From NCBI GenBank assembly GCA_021324365.1, contig JAJPJE010000069.1, positions 1-39,696 on the forward strand: a stretch of 39,696 nucleotides of DNA, in the 5' to 3' direction. The notes under the pieces were generated by a model. That model was not told the origin of the DNA. It was given only the letters and a program-made list of their open reading frames with translations, and ran no database searches. This stretch comes from Terriglobia bacterium (lineage in GTDB: Bacteria; Acidobacteriota; Terriglobia; Terriglobales; Acidobacteriaceae). The position numbers were made by a program, and so were the translations under genes. Below are positions 9,674 to 16,466 of this stretch, piece by piece. The number at the start of each line of letters is the position of its first letter. Position 1 is the first letter of the stretch.

Positions 9674-9848
9674 GTTCTCCAGGTCTTGCTTGCATCCATA
9701 ACGTCACCTCAAAATCTCTTAGGCTGTTTGCTGGAAGGAATGAGCGGCAAAGAACACAAACGGGAAAACCTGTTTGCGCGGTACGAACCCGAATATACTC
9801 TCGGAGTGTCAGCGTGAAAACGTACACCAGTTCAGGCCACACGTCTTT

Positions 9849-9898
9849 TGATGAGACGCGAAGCCAGCGAGAGTGATGAGACGCGAAGCCAGCGAGAG
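9849..9898 (+). repeat. Perfect tandem duplication of a 25-bp unit
   Basis: Two identical 25-bp copies (9849-9873 and 9874-9898), each beginning TGATGAGACGC and ending CCAGCGAGAG, sit directly before the broken amidohydrolase. The second copy contributes the GAGAGG of that gene's ribosome binding site. Identity is perfect, so the duplication is recent or maintained. Confidence 0.95.
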
Positions 9899-10321
9899 GT
9901 GGAACAATGAGCGACAAAGCACAACAAGTGAGTAGCGTACTGGCCAAGCTCGGCGCCCTGATTCCCGATCTCGAATCCGTTTATAAAGATATTCATTCTC
10001 ACCCTGAACTCTCGATGCAAGAGAACCGTACAGCCGGCATTGCAGCGGACCGCCTCAGGACAGCGGGTTACGAGGTGACGACGCAAGTGGGGAAAACCGG
10101 AGTAGTTGGTTTACTGCGAAACGGCAATGGTCCAACCGTCATGTTGCGCGCGGATATGGACGCGCTTCCAGTTCAGGAAGCCACGGGCCTGCCGTACGCC
10201 AGCAAGCTAAGTGCGACCGACAGCACCGGAAAAATCGTTCCCGTGATGCATGCCTGCGGCCATGACATGCATATAACTTGGCTCATTGGTGCGGCAACAC
10301 TGCTGGCCCAAAATCGAAACG

Positions 10322-10340
10322 CCTGGCGAGGTAGGCCAGG
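10322..10340. repeat. Short hairpin at left inversion junction
   Basis: CCTGGC (10322-10327) and GCCAGG (10335-10340) are perfect inverted 6-mers around a 7-nt spacer. The first arm belongs to the left gene part and the second to the flipped segment, so before inversion the two arms were direct copies. Confidence 0.7.
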
Positions 10341-10773
10341 ACGCGTTTTCGGACATCTTCATCAAATGTACGTACGTTGAGCTTGATGATTGCCTCATCC
10401 GGAATCACATTCTCTTTAGTACCGGCCTGCAGCGAGCCTACGGTTACCACCGCTGCATCAGTTGGCGAGATTTCGCGGGACACAATCGTTTGCAGACGCA
10501 GGACAGTGGCAGCAGCCATCACGACGGGGTCAATGCTCGCTTGAGGCATCGATCCGTGAGCGCCGCGGCCAAACATTCGGATTTGCAGGCTGTCTCCGGC
10601 AGAGGTGATCGCACCGGAACGGGTGCTGATGTCGCCAGAAGATCCGACCATCACGTGTTGTCCGAGTATGGCGCTCGGCTTTGGAAACCTCTTGAACAAG
10701 CCATCATCAATCATCGCCTGCGCGCCGGCACCGGTTTCCTCCGCAGGTTGAAAAACGGGCATCAGCGTGCGCT
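10328..10773 (-). other. Inverted internal segment of the amidohydrolase gene
   Basis: Read on the minus strand from about 10773 to 10330, this segment encodes about 147 residues from TLMPVFQPAEETG to VRKRVLAYL. This fits exactly between the NAWRG end of the left plus-strand part and the right plus-strand part. The reading frame is intact through the segment, with no stop codons, which indicates a recent event. Exact break points are ambiguous by a few bases because both lie in short hairpins. Confidence 0.88.
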
Positions 10774-10781
10774 GTAGATGC
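10759..10781. repeat. Short hairpin at right inversion junction
   Basis: GCATCAGCG (10759-10767) pairs with CGCT (10770-10773) and GATGC (10777-10781) across a TG loop, leaving a 3-nt GTA bulge. As at the left junction, one arm lies in the flipped segment and the other in the unflipped flank. Confidence 0.65.
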
Positions 10782-11063
10782 ATTTCGAAACTACTTTCGG
10801 GCCGACCGCGTGAAAGACACGCAACCAACAACCGCGAGCGAGGACTTTGGCTCTTTTGGAACTGAGTGGCAGGTGCCCTCCGTGTTCTGGTTTGTAGGCG
10901 GTACTGATCCGGAGGCATATGCTAAGGCGAAACGATCGGGCACAATTGCCGACCTCCCGACCAATCACAATCCGCGCTTCGCGCCAGTGATTCATCCAAC
11001 TTTGGAAGCCGGAGTAGAAGCAATGGTAGTAGCATCTCAAGCGTGGCTTTCCGCATAAGCTAA

Positions 11064-11714
11064 TTGATCGTCAACGAACAAATCGTTGTGAATACGCTGC
11101 TGGTCGCGTTTGACCTAGGCGGCACCTTCGTGTTCGCATTGAGCGGCGCAACCGCTGGAGTTAAGCATAAGCTCGATTTATTTGGAGTCCTGGTCCTGGC
11201 TTTCGCCGCCGGCAACTCGGGCGGAATTGCTCGCGATGTGATGATCGGAGCACATCCGCCTGCAGCTATCAGCGACTGGCGATACATAGCTGTCTCAATG
11301 CTTGCCGGGCTGATCACGTTCTACTGGTTTCCCATTATCAACAGGCTGAGTAGCCCGGTGCTGGTCTTCGACGCCGCCGGACTGGCGCTTTTTGCAGTGG
11401 CTGGTGCCGGTAAGGCGCTGACGTTTCACACCGGCCCGGTTGCGGCGACACTTTTAGGAATGCTGACAGGCATTGGAGGCGGCATGGTGCGCGACATCCT
11501 CGTGAGAGAGATTCCCACCGTGCTGCGAACCGAGCTTTACGCGGTCGCGGCTCTGATTGGCGCTGCAGTGATGGTACTGGGAAAAATGATGCATCTCCCC
11601 ACTTCCGTCGCGGCGACTACCGGCGCAGTCCTTTGCTTTGGGTTGCGGTTCATCGCCATGCGACGAGGCTGGCAGCTTCCCATCGCACGAACTCCACAAA
11701 ATCGGGCTGAGTAG
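11064..11714 (+). CDS. TRIC-type channel, UPF0126 family
   Basis: A 216-residue inner-membrane protein with about seven hydrophobic segments arranged as two homologous halves. The first half carries GVLVLAFAAGNSGGIARDVMIG and the second LLGMLTGIGGGMVRDILVREIP; the paired G-G-x-x-R-D motifs are the hallmark of UPF0126/TRIC proteins, the prokaryotic trimeric cation channel family. Its physiological cargo is not known from the sequence. The start used is TTG at 11064, five bases after the amidohydrolase pseudogene stop, without a strong ribosome site. It may have been the second gene of an operon with the now broken enzyme. Confidence 0.85.
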   Translation: MIVNEQIVVNTLLVAFDLGGTFVFALSGATAGVKHKLDLFGVLVLAFAAGNSGGIARDVMIGAHPPAAISDWRYIAVSMLAGLITFYWFPIINRLSSPVLVFDAAGLALFAVAGAGKALTFHTGPVAATLLGMLTGIGGGMVRDILVREIPTVLRTELYAVAALIGAAVMVLGKMMHLPTSVAATTGAVLCFGLRFIAMRRGWQLPIARTPQNRAE

Positions 11715-11715
11715 C

Positions 11716-11841
11716 TCTTCTTAGGTCTGCTCGGGTGATTTCTTTGAGGGATTTGTTGTTGATGCACTGGTAGAAATAGCGGCAAGAAGTACTGTACGCC
11801 TGAAGTGTTTGCTTTTCCTTACGCTGCCAATCTGAACCAGA
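11716..11841 (-). pseudogene. Remnant of tyrosine recombinase N-terminal (core-binding) domain
   Basis: The minus strand encodes about 42 residues, including TLQAYSTSCRYFYQCINNKS and then LKEITRADLRRA. This resembles the SAM-like core-binding domain that precedes the catalytic domain in tyrosine integrases (pattern: tyrosine, short helix, NKxLxEITRxDL). A stop codon lies just upstream (11842-11844) and the reading runs into the 3' end of the TRIC gene, so neither a start nor the catalytic R-H-R-Y part exists here. It is a short relic, with tRNA-Ser less than 0.6 kb away. The call rests on motif resemblance only. Confidence 0.5.
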
Positions 11842-11847
11842 TCATCG

Positions 11848-12320
11848 TCAATGGCTCACTTCTCCGCGCTGCTGATAGTCGAGCGCCCGTCTCAGATCTC
11901 CTCGCACCCACAAAACGCCGGCGATCTGAATATAGCTGTAATAAAGATGGCTTGCAGCTATCCGGCTCGGCCAATCGCGATAGACCTCTTCTGCAAGCCT
12001 AGCGGCATGCGTGAGGTACGAGAGAGCACTCGATGTGTCCCCGACATTCGCGAAATAAGGGTCTCCAAGTTGTTCCCCAATAACTCATACTGTAGGCATA
12101 ATTCGAGTTCGGCCTCAGGCGAAGCAATCACTTTGTTGTACAGCGATATGTCGCGTTCGGCTTGCTGGACAGCTTTAAGCTTCCCGAAAGTGAAGGCGCG
12201 AAGAAGCACGTCCAGCGCTCTCTGGTGCATGGCGACGGAAGTGCAAACATCAGTACCAAGCAGCGCCAATGCTTTATCCCGGTGAGCAAGCGACAGAAAG
12301 TATCGAATGGGCGTAGCAGA
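11848..12320 (-). pseudogene. Frameshifted remnant of a TPR protein (C-terminal part)
   Basis: From about 12320 the minus strand reads HRDKALALLGTDVC, then HQRALDVLLRAFTFGKL and SPEAELELCLQYELLG. Near 12085 the sense continues in another frame as EQLGDPYFANVGDTSSALSY, then LTHAARLAEEVYRDWPSR and LRRALDYQQRGEVSH before a stop at 11848. The GDPYFANxGDTxxALxxxxxA block is like the TPR repeats that follow Ser/Thr kinase domains in many acidobacterial proteins. No kinase part or start is present, and at least one frameshift breaks the repeat region. It is a decayed fragment rather than a small gene. Confidence 0.6.
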
Positions 12321-12416
12321 CGTTCACGGTCGGATCAAAATCGCTGGTATGGGAATCCAATTTTCGATCCGTGTGATTGAGACTAGATTTGACTCTAAGT
12401 CACTGATAATAAAGGC

Positions 12417-12506
12417 TGGCGGAGAGACAGGGATTCGAACCCTGGATAGAGTTTCCCCTATACACGCTTTCCAAGCGTGCGCCTTCAGCCACTCGGCCAT
12501 CTCTCC
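12417..12506 (-). tRNA. tRNA-Ser (anticodon GGA)
   Basis: Read on the minus strand: acceptor stem GGAGAGA (12506-12500) pairs with TCTCTCC, discriminator G, and an encoded CCA (12419-12417). The D arm is GCCGAGTGGCTGAAGGC, the anticodon loop TTGGAAA gives GGA, a long class II variable arm (TATAGGGGAAACTCTA) is typical of serine, and the T arm contains GGTTCGAATCC. All elements of a serine tRNA reading UCC/UCU codons are present. A -10-like TACAAT lies at 12542-12537 on the same strand. Confidence 0.97.
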
Positions 12507-12618
12507 GCTTAGGAAGTGCCAGGCAGGCGCAACTCCATTGTAACGTATGCGATCTACGAGGCCTCACCGGGAAATTGGTCAAAGCGTTGTTACGAATCAG
12601 GTAGGATCGGGTGGGGAA

Positions 12619-13416
12619 TCAGTGCGTAACGGTGCTAATGTCGGGGATGTCGTCGGCTTTCTGTTCCGGGCCTTCGCTACCGGCAGGCATCTTGGGAGCG
12701 GTTTCCAGCAAACGATGATGCACGCAATAGAGGGCAAGTTCCAGACGATCTGATACGCCAAGCTTATCGTAAACGCGGCGCAAGTAATTCTTGATCACCT
12801 GCTCGGTGGTGCCAATCTCGCGCGCAATATCTTTGTTCTTCATACCCTGTGCGACACAGGACACGATCAGAAGCTCTTTTTCGGTGAGTCGATTCTTCGG
12901 CTTCGGAGAGAACAGCGCGGCGGTCTGCGTACGATACGCTTCGATCACCCAATTTACGCCCTGATTATCGAGCCAGGTTTCGCCCTGGGCGACCTTTTTC
13001 ACGCAGCGCACCAACAACTCCGGCGCGATGGAAGGCGTGATAATTCCTTTCACGCCGCGTCGCAGATAATCGACAGTCTGCGATTCTTCCAGCGACTCCG
13101 TGATGACGATGACCTTCATGTCAGGCGCCGCCTTTAAAAGCATCGAAACGCCTTCGGCTGGATTTGGAACGAGCCGCGACTCGACCAGCAGCACGTCTGC
13201 CGGATATTTCACGACGGTCATCAAGGCTTCGTCGAGCGTTTCGGCCTGCGCGACCATGCGAACGTCATCTTCCATAGCGAATACCTTCCGCACACCGACG
13301 CGGAAGATCGCCTGGGAGTCAGCCACGATCAGGCGGATCGTTCCCTCTGGAGCAGGGGACGACTGTCCGTTGCCATTCGCGTGGCCATTTGTGCCGTTTG
13401 CAGAGTCAGCGGCCAT
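12619..13416 (-). CDS. NarL/LuxR-type response regulator with degenerate receiver
   Basis: A 265-residue DNA-binding regulator. After a low-complexity N-terminus rich in N and G (residues 1-25) comes a receiver-like domain (about 27-150) and a LuxR-type helix-turn-helix (NRLTEKELLIVSCVAQGMKN, IGTTEQVIKNYLRRVYDKLG) near residues 185-245. The receiver lacks key residues. The phosphoacceptor Asp is replaced by E79 (DVLLVESR), one acid-pocket Asp is Ala (VADSQ), and the conserved Lys is replaced by Pro (KGIITPS). It is therefore probably active without phosphorylation. The start is the ATG at 13416, with GAAGGAAG upstream, rather than a longer in-frame start that would overlap the PilZ gene. The 14-bp gap to the PilZ gene indicates an operon. 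Confidence 0.9.
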   Translation of the reverse strand: MAADSANGTNGHANGNGQSSPAPEGTIRLIVADSQAIFRVGVRKVFAMEDDVRMVAQAETLDEALMTVVKYPADVLLVESRLVPNPAEGVSMLLKAAPDMKVIVITESLEESQTVDYLRRGVKGIITPSIAPELLVRCVKKVAQGETWLDNQGVNWVIEAYRTQTAALFSPKPKNRLTEKELLIVSCVAQGMKNKDIAREIGTTEQVIKNYLRRVYDKLGVSDRLELALYCVHHRLLETAPKMPAGSEGPEQKADDIPDISTVTH

Positions 13417-13430
13417 GTTTCTTCCTTCAA

Positions 13431-13778
13431 TTACGAACGCTCGAAGCGATATTCGTCGATGATGGCAGCAACCGACTGCTTGCCTTCCTCGGGATCGCAA
13501 CGAACGATCCGCCCAGCGCCGCTCACCAGCACATCATTTGGTGCGCCGATGACGTCGGCAGGGATGGAAATCGTAAACTCGATATCGGAGCCGATTGCGA
13601 CTTCGTTATCGAGATTGAACATCACACCGGCGGCAGAGATATCATGCGTCTCCGCATGGATTTCCTGCGCACCCGACTTCAGGGTTACCGGGAGTTTCAG
13701 GGGGAATCGGACCGCGCCTCTCATATTCAAGGTGTTAGTCGCTTTCAACTCCAACGCTGAGAGTACCGCCGGTGCCAT
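13431..13778 (-). CDS. PilZ-domain protein
   Basis: A 115-residue single-domain protein. RGAVR (RxxxR) near residue 20 and DISAAGVMF (DxSxxG) near residue 47 are the two c-di-GMP-binding signatures of PilZ domains, followed by a beta-rich tail ending CDPEEGKQSVAAIIDEYRF. It probably binds c-di-GMP and acts on a partner protein. The regulator gene starts 14 bp downstream on the same strand, and a diguanylate cyclase gene lies 1.2 kb away, so a shared c-di-GMP circuit is plausible. No clear ribosome site precedes the ATG at 13778; an in-frame ATG at about 13724, just before RGAVR, is an alternative. Confidence 0.85.
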   Translation of the reverse strand: MAPAVLSALELKATNTLNMRGAVRFPLKLPVTLKSGAQEIHAETHDISAAGVMFNLDNEVAIGSDIEFTISIPADVIGAPNDVLVSGAGRIVRCDPEEGKQSVAAIIDEYRFERS

Positions 13779-14000
13779 CCCCGGGAAAGTTACGAAAGTG
13801 CTGAAACGGAACCACTAGGACATCGCTCCAAGTGGGCTTTCCGGTGAATTCGCATTGAGAATGGGCCCATTTGGTGGCGTAAACGAAAGCAGGACAGACG
13901 ACTGGACACCGATTCCCAGGGGCCGACAAAGCAAGCAGAAATGGAGCACCGCGTCTTTGCCCCGCGCAATCCAAGTTAATCTGATCGTGCGGGGTAAACG

Positions 14001-14966
14001 ATGTCGCCTGGTGTCTCGATCGTGCGAACCAGAATCCCAGAACTGATAGTGATCGTTATGTGGACAGCCGCCTCCTGCTTTGCACAATCAGGCGGTCCCC
14101 CCTGGCGTGCCCCGATCGCTTCCTCCCAGGAACTAAAAATCGGGGGAGGCGCAATCCAGGTCGATTTCGCGAACGGCAAGCTCGATCTTCCCAACTCCGC
14201 TCTCACAGCTTGGGTCGATAAAGCAGCCCGCGCCGTTACCGCTTATTACGGTCACTTTCCAGTATCTCGGGCTCGGGTTTTGATCGTTCCAACCAGCGGC
14301 GATGCGATTCATGGCACGACATGGGGCGGCGTAGGTGGAGTAGCGGGGTTCACGCGCATGCGGGTCGGAACTCGTGTATCCCAAGCCGATCTCTCTTCCG
14401 ACTGGACCATGACTCATGAACTCACGCACCTGGCGTTTCCCAGTCTCCCTGATGATCACCACTGGATGGAAGAGGGTCTGGCCACCTATGTGGAGCCGAT
14501 TGCGCGCGCGCAGATCGGCGATCTCAGTGCGCGGCAGGTTTGGGAAGGCATGGTGAGCGGCATGCCCAACGGCGAGCCGCAATCCGGGGACCAGGGACTC
14601 GATCGAACTCATACCTGGGGACGCACATACTGGGGCGGCGCCATGTTCTGCCTGGTCGCCGATGTGATGATCCGTCGGCAAACCGATAATCGCAAAGGGT
14701 TGCAAGACGCCTTGCGGGCAATCGTCGACACCGGCGGCACAATCGATCACGATTGGTCGCTTACGCGAGCTTTGGAAATCGGAGATCGCGCCACCGGTAC
14801 AACGGTGCTGAGCGATCTCTATAAGAAATGGAGCGATGCCCCAAAAGAAGTTGATCTCCCTGCGCTATGGAAGGATTTGGGAGTTCAAAGCAGCGCCAAC
14901 GGCGTGACTTTCGACGACAATGCGCCGCTCGCTCGGATTCGGGAAGCGATCACACAGAAGGGATAG
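14001..14966 (+). CDS. Exported zinc metallopeptidase, gluzincin (peptidase MA-like)
   Basis: A 321-residue predicted secreted peptidase. A signal peptide covers about residues 1-29 (hydrophobic LIVIVMWTAASCFAQ). The zinc-binding HExxH is HELTH at residues 139-143. A downstream WMEEGLATYVEP provides the third ligand Glu (probably E158), as in the peptidase MA-like group where a W-x-x-E-G-x-A motif follows HExxH. The upstream VGGVAGFTRMRVGTR and the C-terminal DLYKKWS... region have no recognised function. GGGG lies about 8 nt before the start. It is transcribed divergently from the PilZ gene and convergently with the diguanylate cyclase. Substrate unknown. Confidence 0.8.
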   Translation: MSPGVSIVRTRIPELIVIVMWTAASCFAQSGGPPWRAPIASSQELKIGGGAIQVDFANGKLDLPNSALTAWVDKAARAVTAYYGHFPVSRARVLIVPTSGDAIHGTTWGGVGGVAGFTRMRVGTRVSQADLSSDWTMTHELTHLAFPSLPDDHHWMEEGLATYVEPIARAQIGDLSARQVWEGMVSGMPNGEPQSGDQGLDRTHTWGRTYWGGAMFCLVADVMIRRQTDNRKGLQDALRAIVDTGGTIDHDWSLTRALEIGDRATGTTVLSDLYKKWSDAPKEVDLPALWKDLGVQSSANGVTFDDNAPLARIREAITQKG

Positions 14967-15022
14967 CTGGTGCCTGCCGTCGGATTCTTCTGCACAGGTG
15001 CGGGGAGAGTTGTGGAGCCAGT

Positions 15023-16279
15023 TCAGCTCCATTCCTGGTTCACCACAGTGCAATTTCGTCCATACGATTTCGCCTTGTACAGCGCCTTATCCGCCGACTT
15101 CACCATATCGTCTGGCTTGCGTTTTTGACCCACTACTCCCGCCGCTCCAATACTCACGGTCACGTGTGTCTCCCGCTTCGACCCGCGCCCGCTGCCAGGT
15201 ATCCGCGGCTTCTTGCCTTTTGCCTTGCGGCGATCTTTGCTTCTCAACTTGAACGGCAATTCTTCGATGCTGCGGCGCAAACGTTCAAGATGAGGAAACG
15301 TCTCGTCCACACATTTGCCAGGGAAGAGAACGGCGAATTCTTCGCCTCCATAGCGATAGCCCTTGCCACCGCCGCTCACTTGAGCGATCCGGGACGCGAC
15401 CATGCGGAGAACCTGGTCGCCGGCATCGTGTCCGAAGGTGTCATTAAAGCGCTTGAAATGATCCACATCCACCATCGCGACCGTATAGGTATTACCCAGC
15501 CTGAGCTTGGCATCGTTGAACGATCGACGGCTGGGGAGATCCGTCAGTTCGTCGAAGTAGGCCATCGCGTAAAAAGCTTCGAGCAGGGCAATCACAAGAA
15601 CAACGGCACCCGCGGCAAACGCCACCGACGACAGACGTGCCGATTGCGCCACGCACAGAGCGGAAAAGCCCGACACGAGCGCCCAAAACAGTCCTATGTC
15701 GGTGGGACGGAACCGTCGGCGCACCAATGGAAGCAGGAGCAGCAAAAATCCTAAGGTAAAGGCCACCACTGCCGAGTGTGGCAACCCGCGTACGCTCGCA
15801 AACGGCAGCCACTGCACGAATGGGACGCTAATGATGTACACGAGTTTCGCAGCGTAGAAGCGAATTGCGATCGCAGTCGCCGCACCTTCCAAGGCAAGGA
15901 CTGCGAGCCGAAACAATCCTTGGCGCGAAACGATCCCACTTTCGGGGAGAAAGGAAATAAGGACGAGGTTCAGCGGCAACGCCAACGCCAGGAGCCTGAC
16001 CAGCAGATCGGTGCTCGCCGTGCTCAAATGCCCGGCCGTCAGCAGCAGAGAGAGATCGCACGTAAATAACAGCAGCAGCGTATGGAAGATACGACTGCGG
16101 TGGAAAGCTGCGCTCAACAACAGGCCGGCGGCAAAAACAACGTACGGTGAATATCGGACGAAATCACTGGACGGAGGCGGCAGCGCTTGCGCATGAGTGA
16201 CCGTCCAAGTCAGGCCAGCTAGTACTAACGCGCCAGGAATGAAGTGGACGAATGCTCTGGCGGGAAATCTCGCGGTCAT
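15023..16279 (-). CDS. Membrane-bound diguanylate cyclase (GGDEF)
   Basis: A 418-residue inner-membrane protein that should make c-di-GMP from two GTP. The first about 240 residues hold about eight hydrophobic helices with no known sensor motif. The GGDEF domain begins near AYFDELTDLPSRRSFNDA, includes VDVDHFKRFNDTFGHDAGDQVL and carries an active GGEEF (YRYGGEEFAVLFPG). The residues five positions before GGEEF are SGGG, so the RxxD inhibitory site is missing and product feedback is unlikely by that route. A basic stretch (KDRRKAKGKKPR, then GSGRGSKRE) is inserted before the conserved VTVSIGAA. ATG 16279 is chosen over a longer start because GAGGGA lies 8 nt upstream. Confidence 0.9.
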   Translation of the reverse strand: MTARFPARAFVHFIPGALVLAGLTWTVTHAQALPPPSSDFVRYSPYVVFAAGLLLSAAFHRSRIFHTLLLLFTCDLSLLLTAGHLSTASTDLLVRLLALALPLNLVLISFLPESGIVSRQGLFRLAVLALEGAATAIAIRFYAAKLVYIISVPFVQWLPFASVRGLPHSAVVAFTLGFLLLLLPLVRRRFRPTDIGLFWALVSGFSALCVAQSARLSSVAFAAGAVVLVIALLEAFYAMAYFDELTDLPSRRSFNDAKLRLGNTYTVAMVDVDHFKRFNDTFGHDAGDQVLRMVASRIAQVSGGGKGYRYGGEEFAVLFPGKCVDETFPHLERLRRSIEELPFKLRSKDRRKAKGKKPRIPGSGRGSKRETHVTVSIGAAGVVGQKRKPDDMVKSADKALYKAKSYGRNCTVVNQEWS

Positions 16280-16466
16280 TACGTTTCCCTCAAAATGTTT
16301 CGGGGTACTGTACAGGCCGCTGGTCCTTAGACGTAGGTGCCCGGGGTCGATGTCCACAGGTCCAGTGCCTGACCGGTGCAATACGGTAATCAGGTATATG
16401 ATTACCTTCTGTTCTTGCACCAGTCCGGATATCGTGCTGACGATTCCGCTGAATCGTGCGGTGCGC

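Larger units (their letters stand above)
9907..11058 (+). pseudogene. M20D amidohydrolase (hippurate hydrolase type) disrupted by internal inversion
   Basis: M20D enzymes are dinuclear metal amidohydrolases that cleave N-acyl amino acids. The plus strand carries the first about 142 residues, including ADMDALPVQE and the metal-binding HACGHDMH, up to about 10330. It then carries the last about 95 residues from about 10771 (FRNYFRADRVKDTQPTTASEDFG to NHNPRFAPVIHP). The middle part (PAEETGAGAQ with the catalytic Glu, GRGAHGSMPQ, KLNVRTFDEDVRKRVLAYL) is present but reads on the minus strand. About 40 residues expected between LAYL and FRNYF are absent, so the inversion came with a deletion. The plus frame stops at 10380. 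Active-site residues are divided between strands, so no functional enzyme can be made. The ribosome site GAGAGG and start codon remain intact. Confidence 0.9.

Noticed and set aside
10322-10781. Phase-variable invertible switch at the amidohydrolase
   Set aside because: Long inverted repeats and a neighbouring invertase are absent, and about 40 codons are missing, so flipping back would not restore the gene.
10283-10918. A separate minus-strand gene of 211 codons in the amidohydrolase region
   Set aside because: Its middle part is the missing portion of the amidohydrolase, while its two ends are antisense of the flanking gene parts. It is the flipped segment and not an independent gene.
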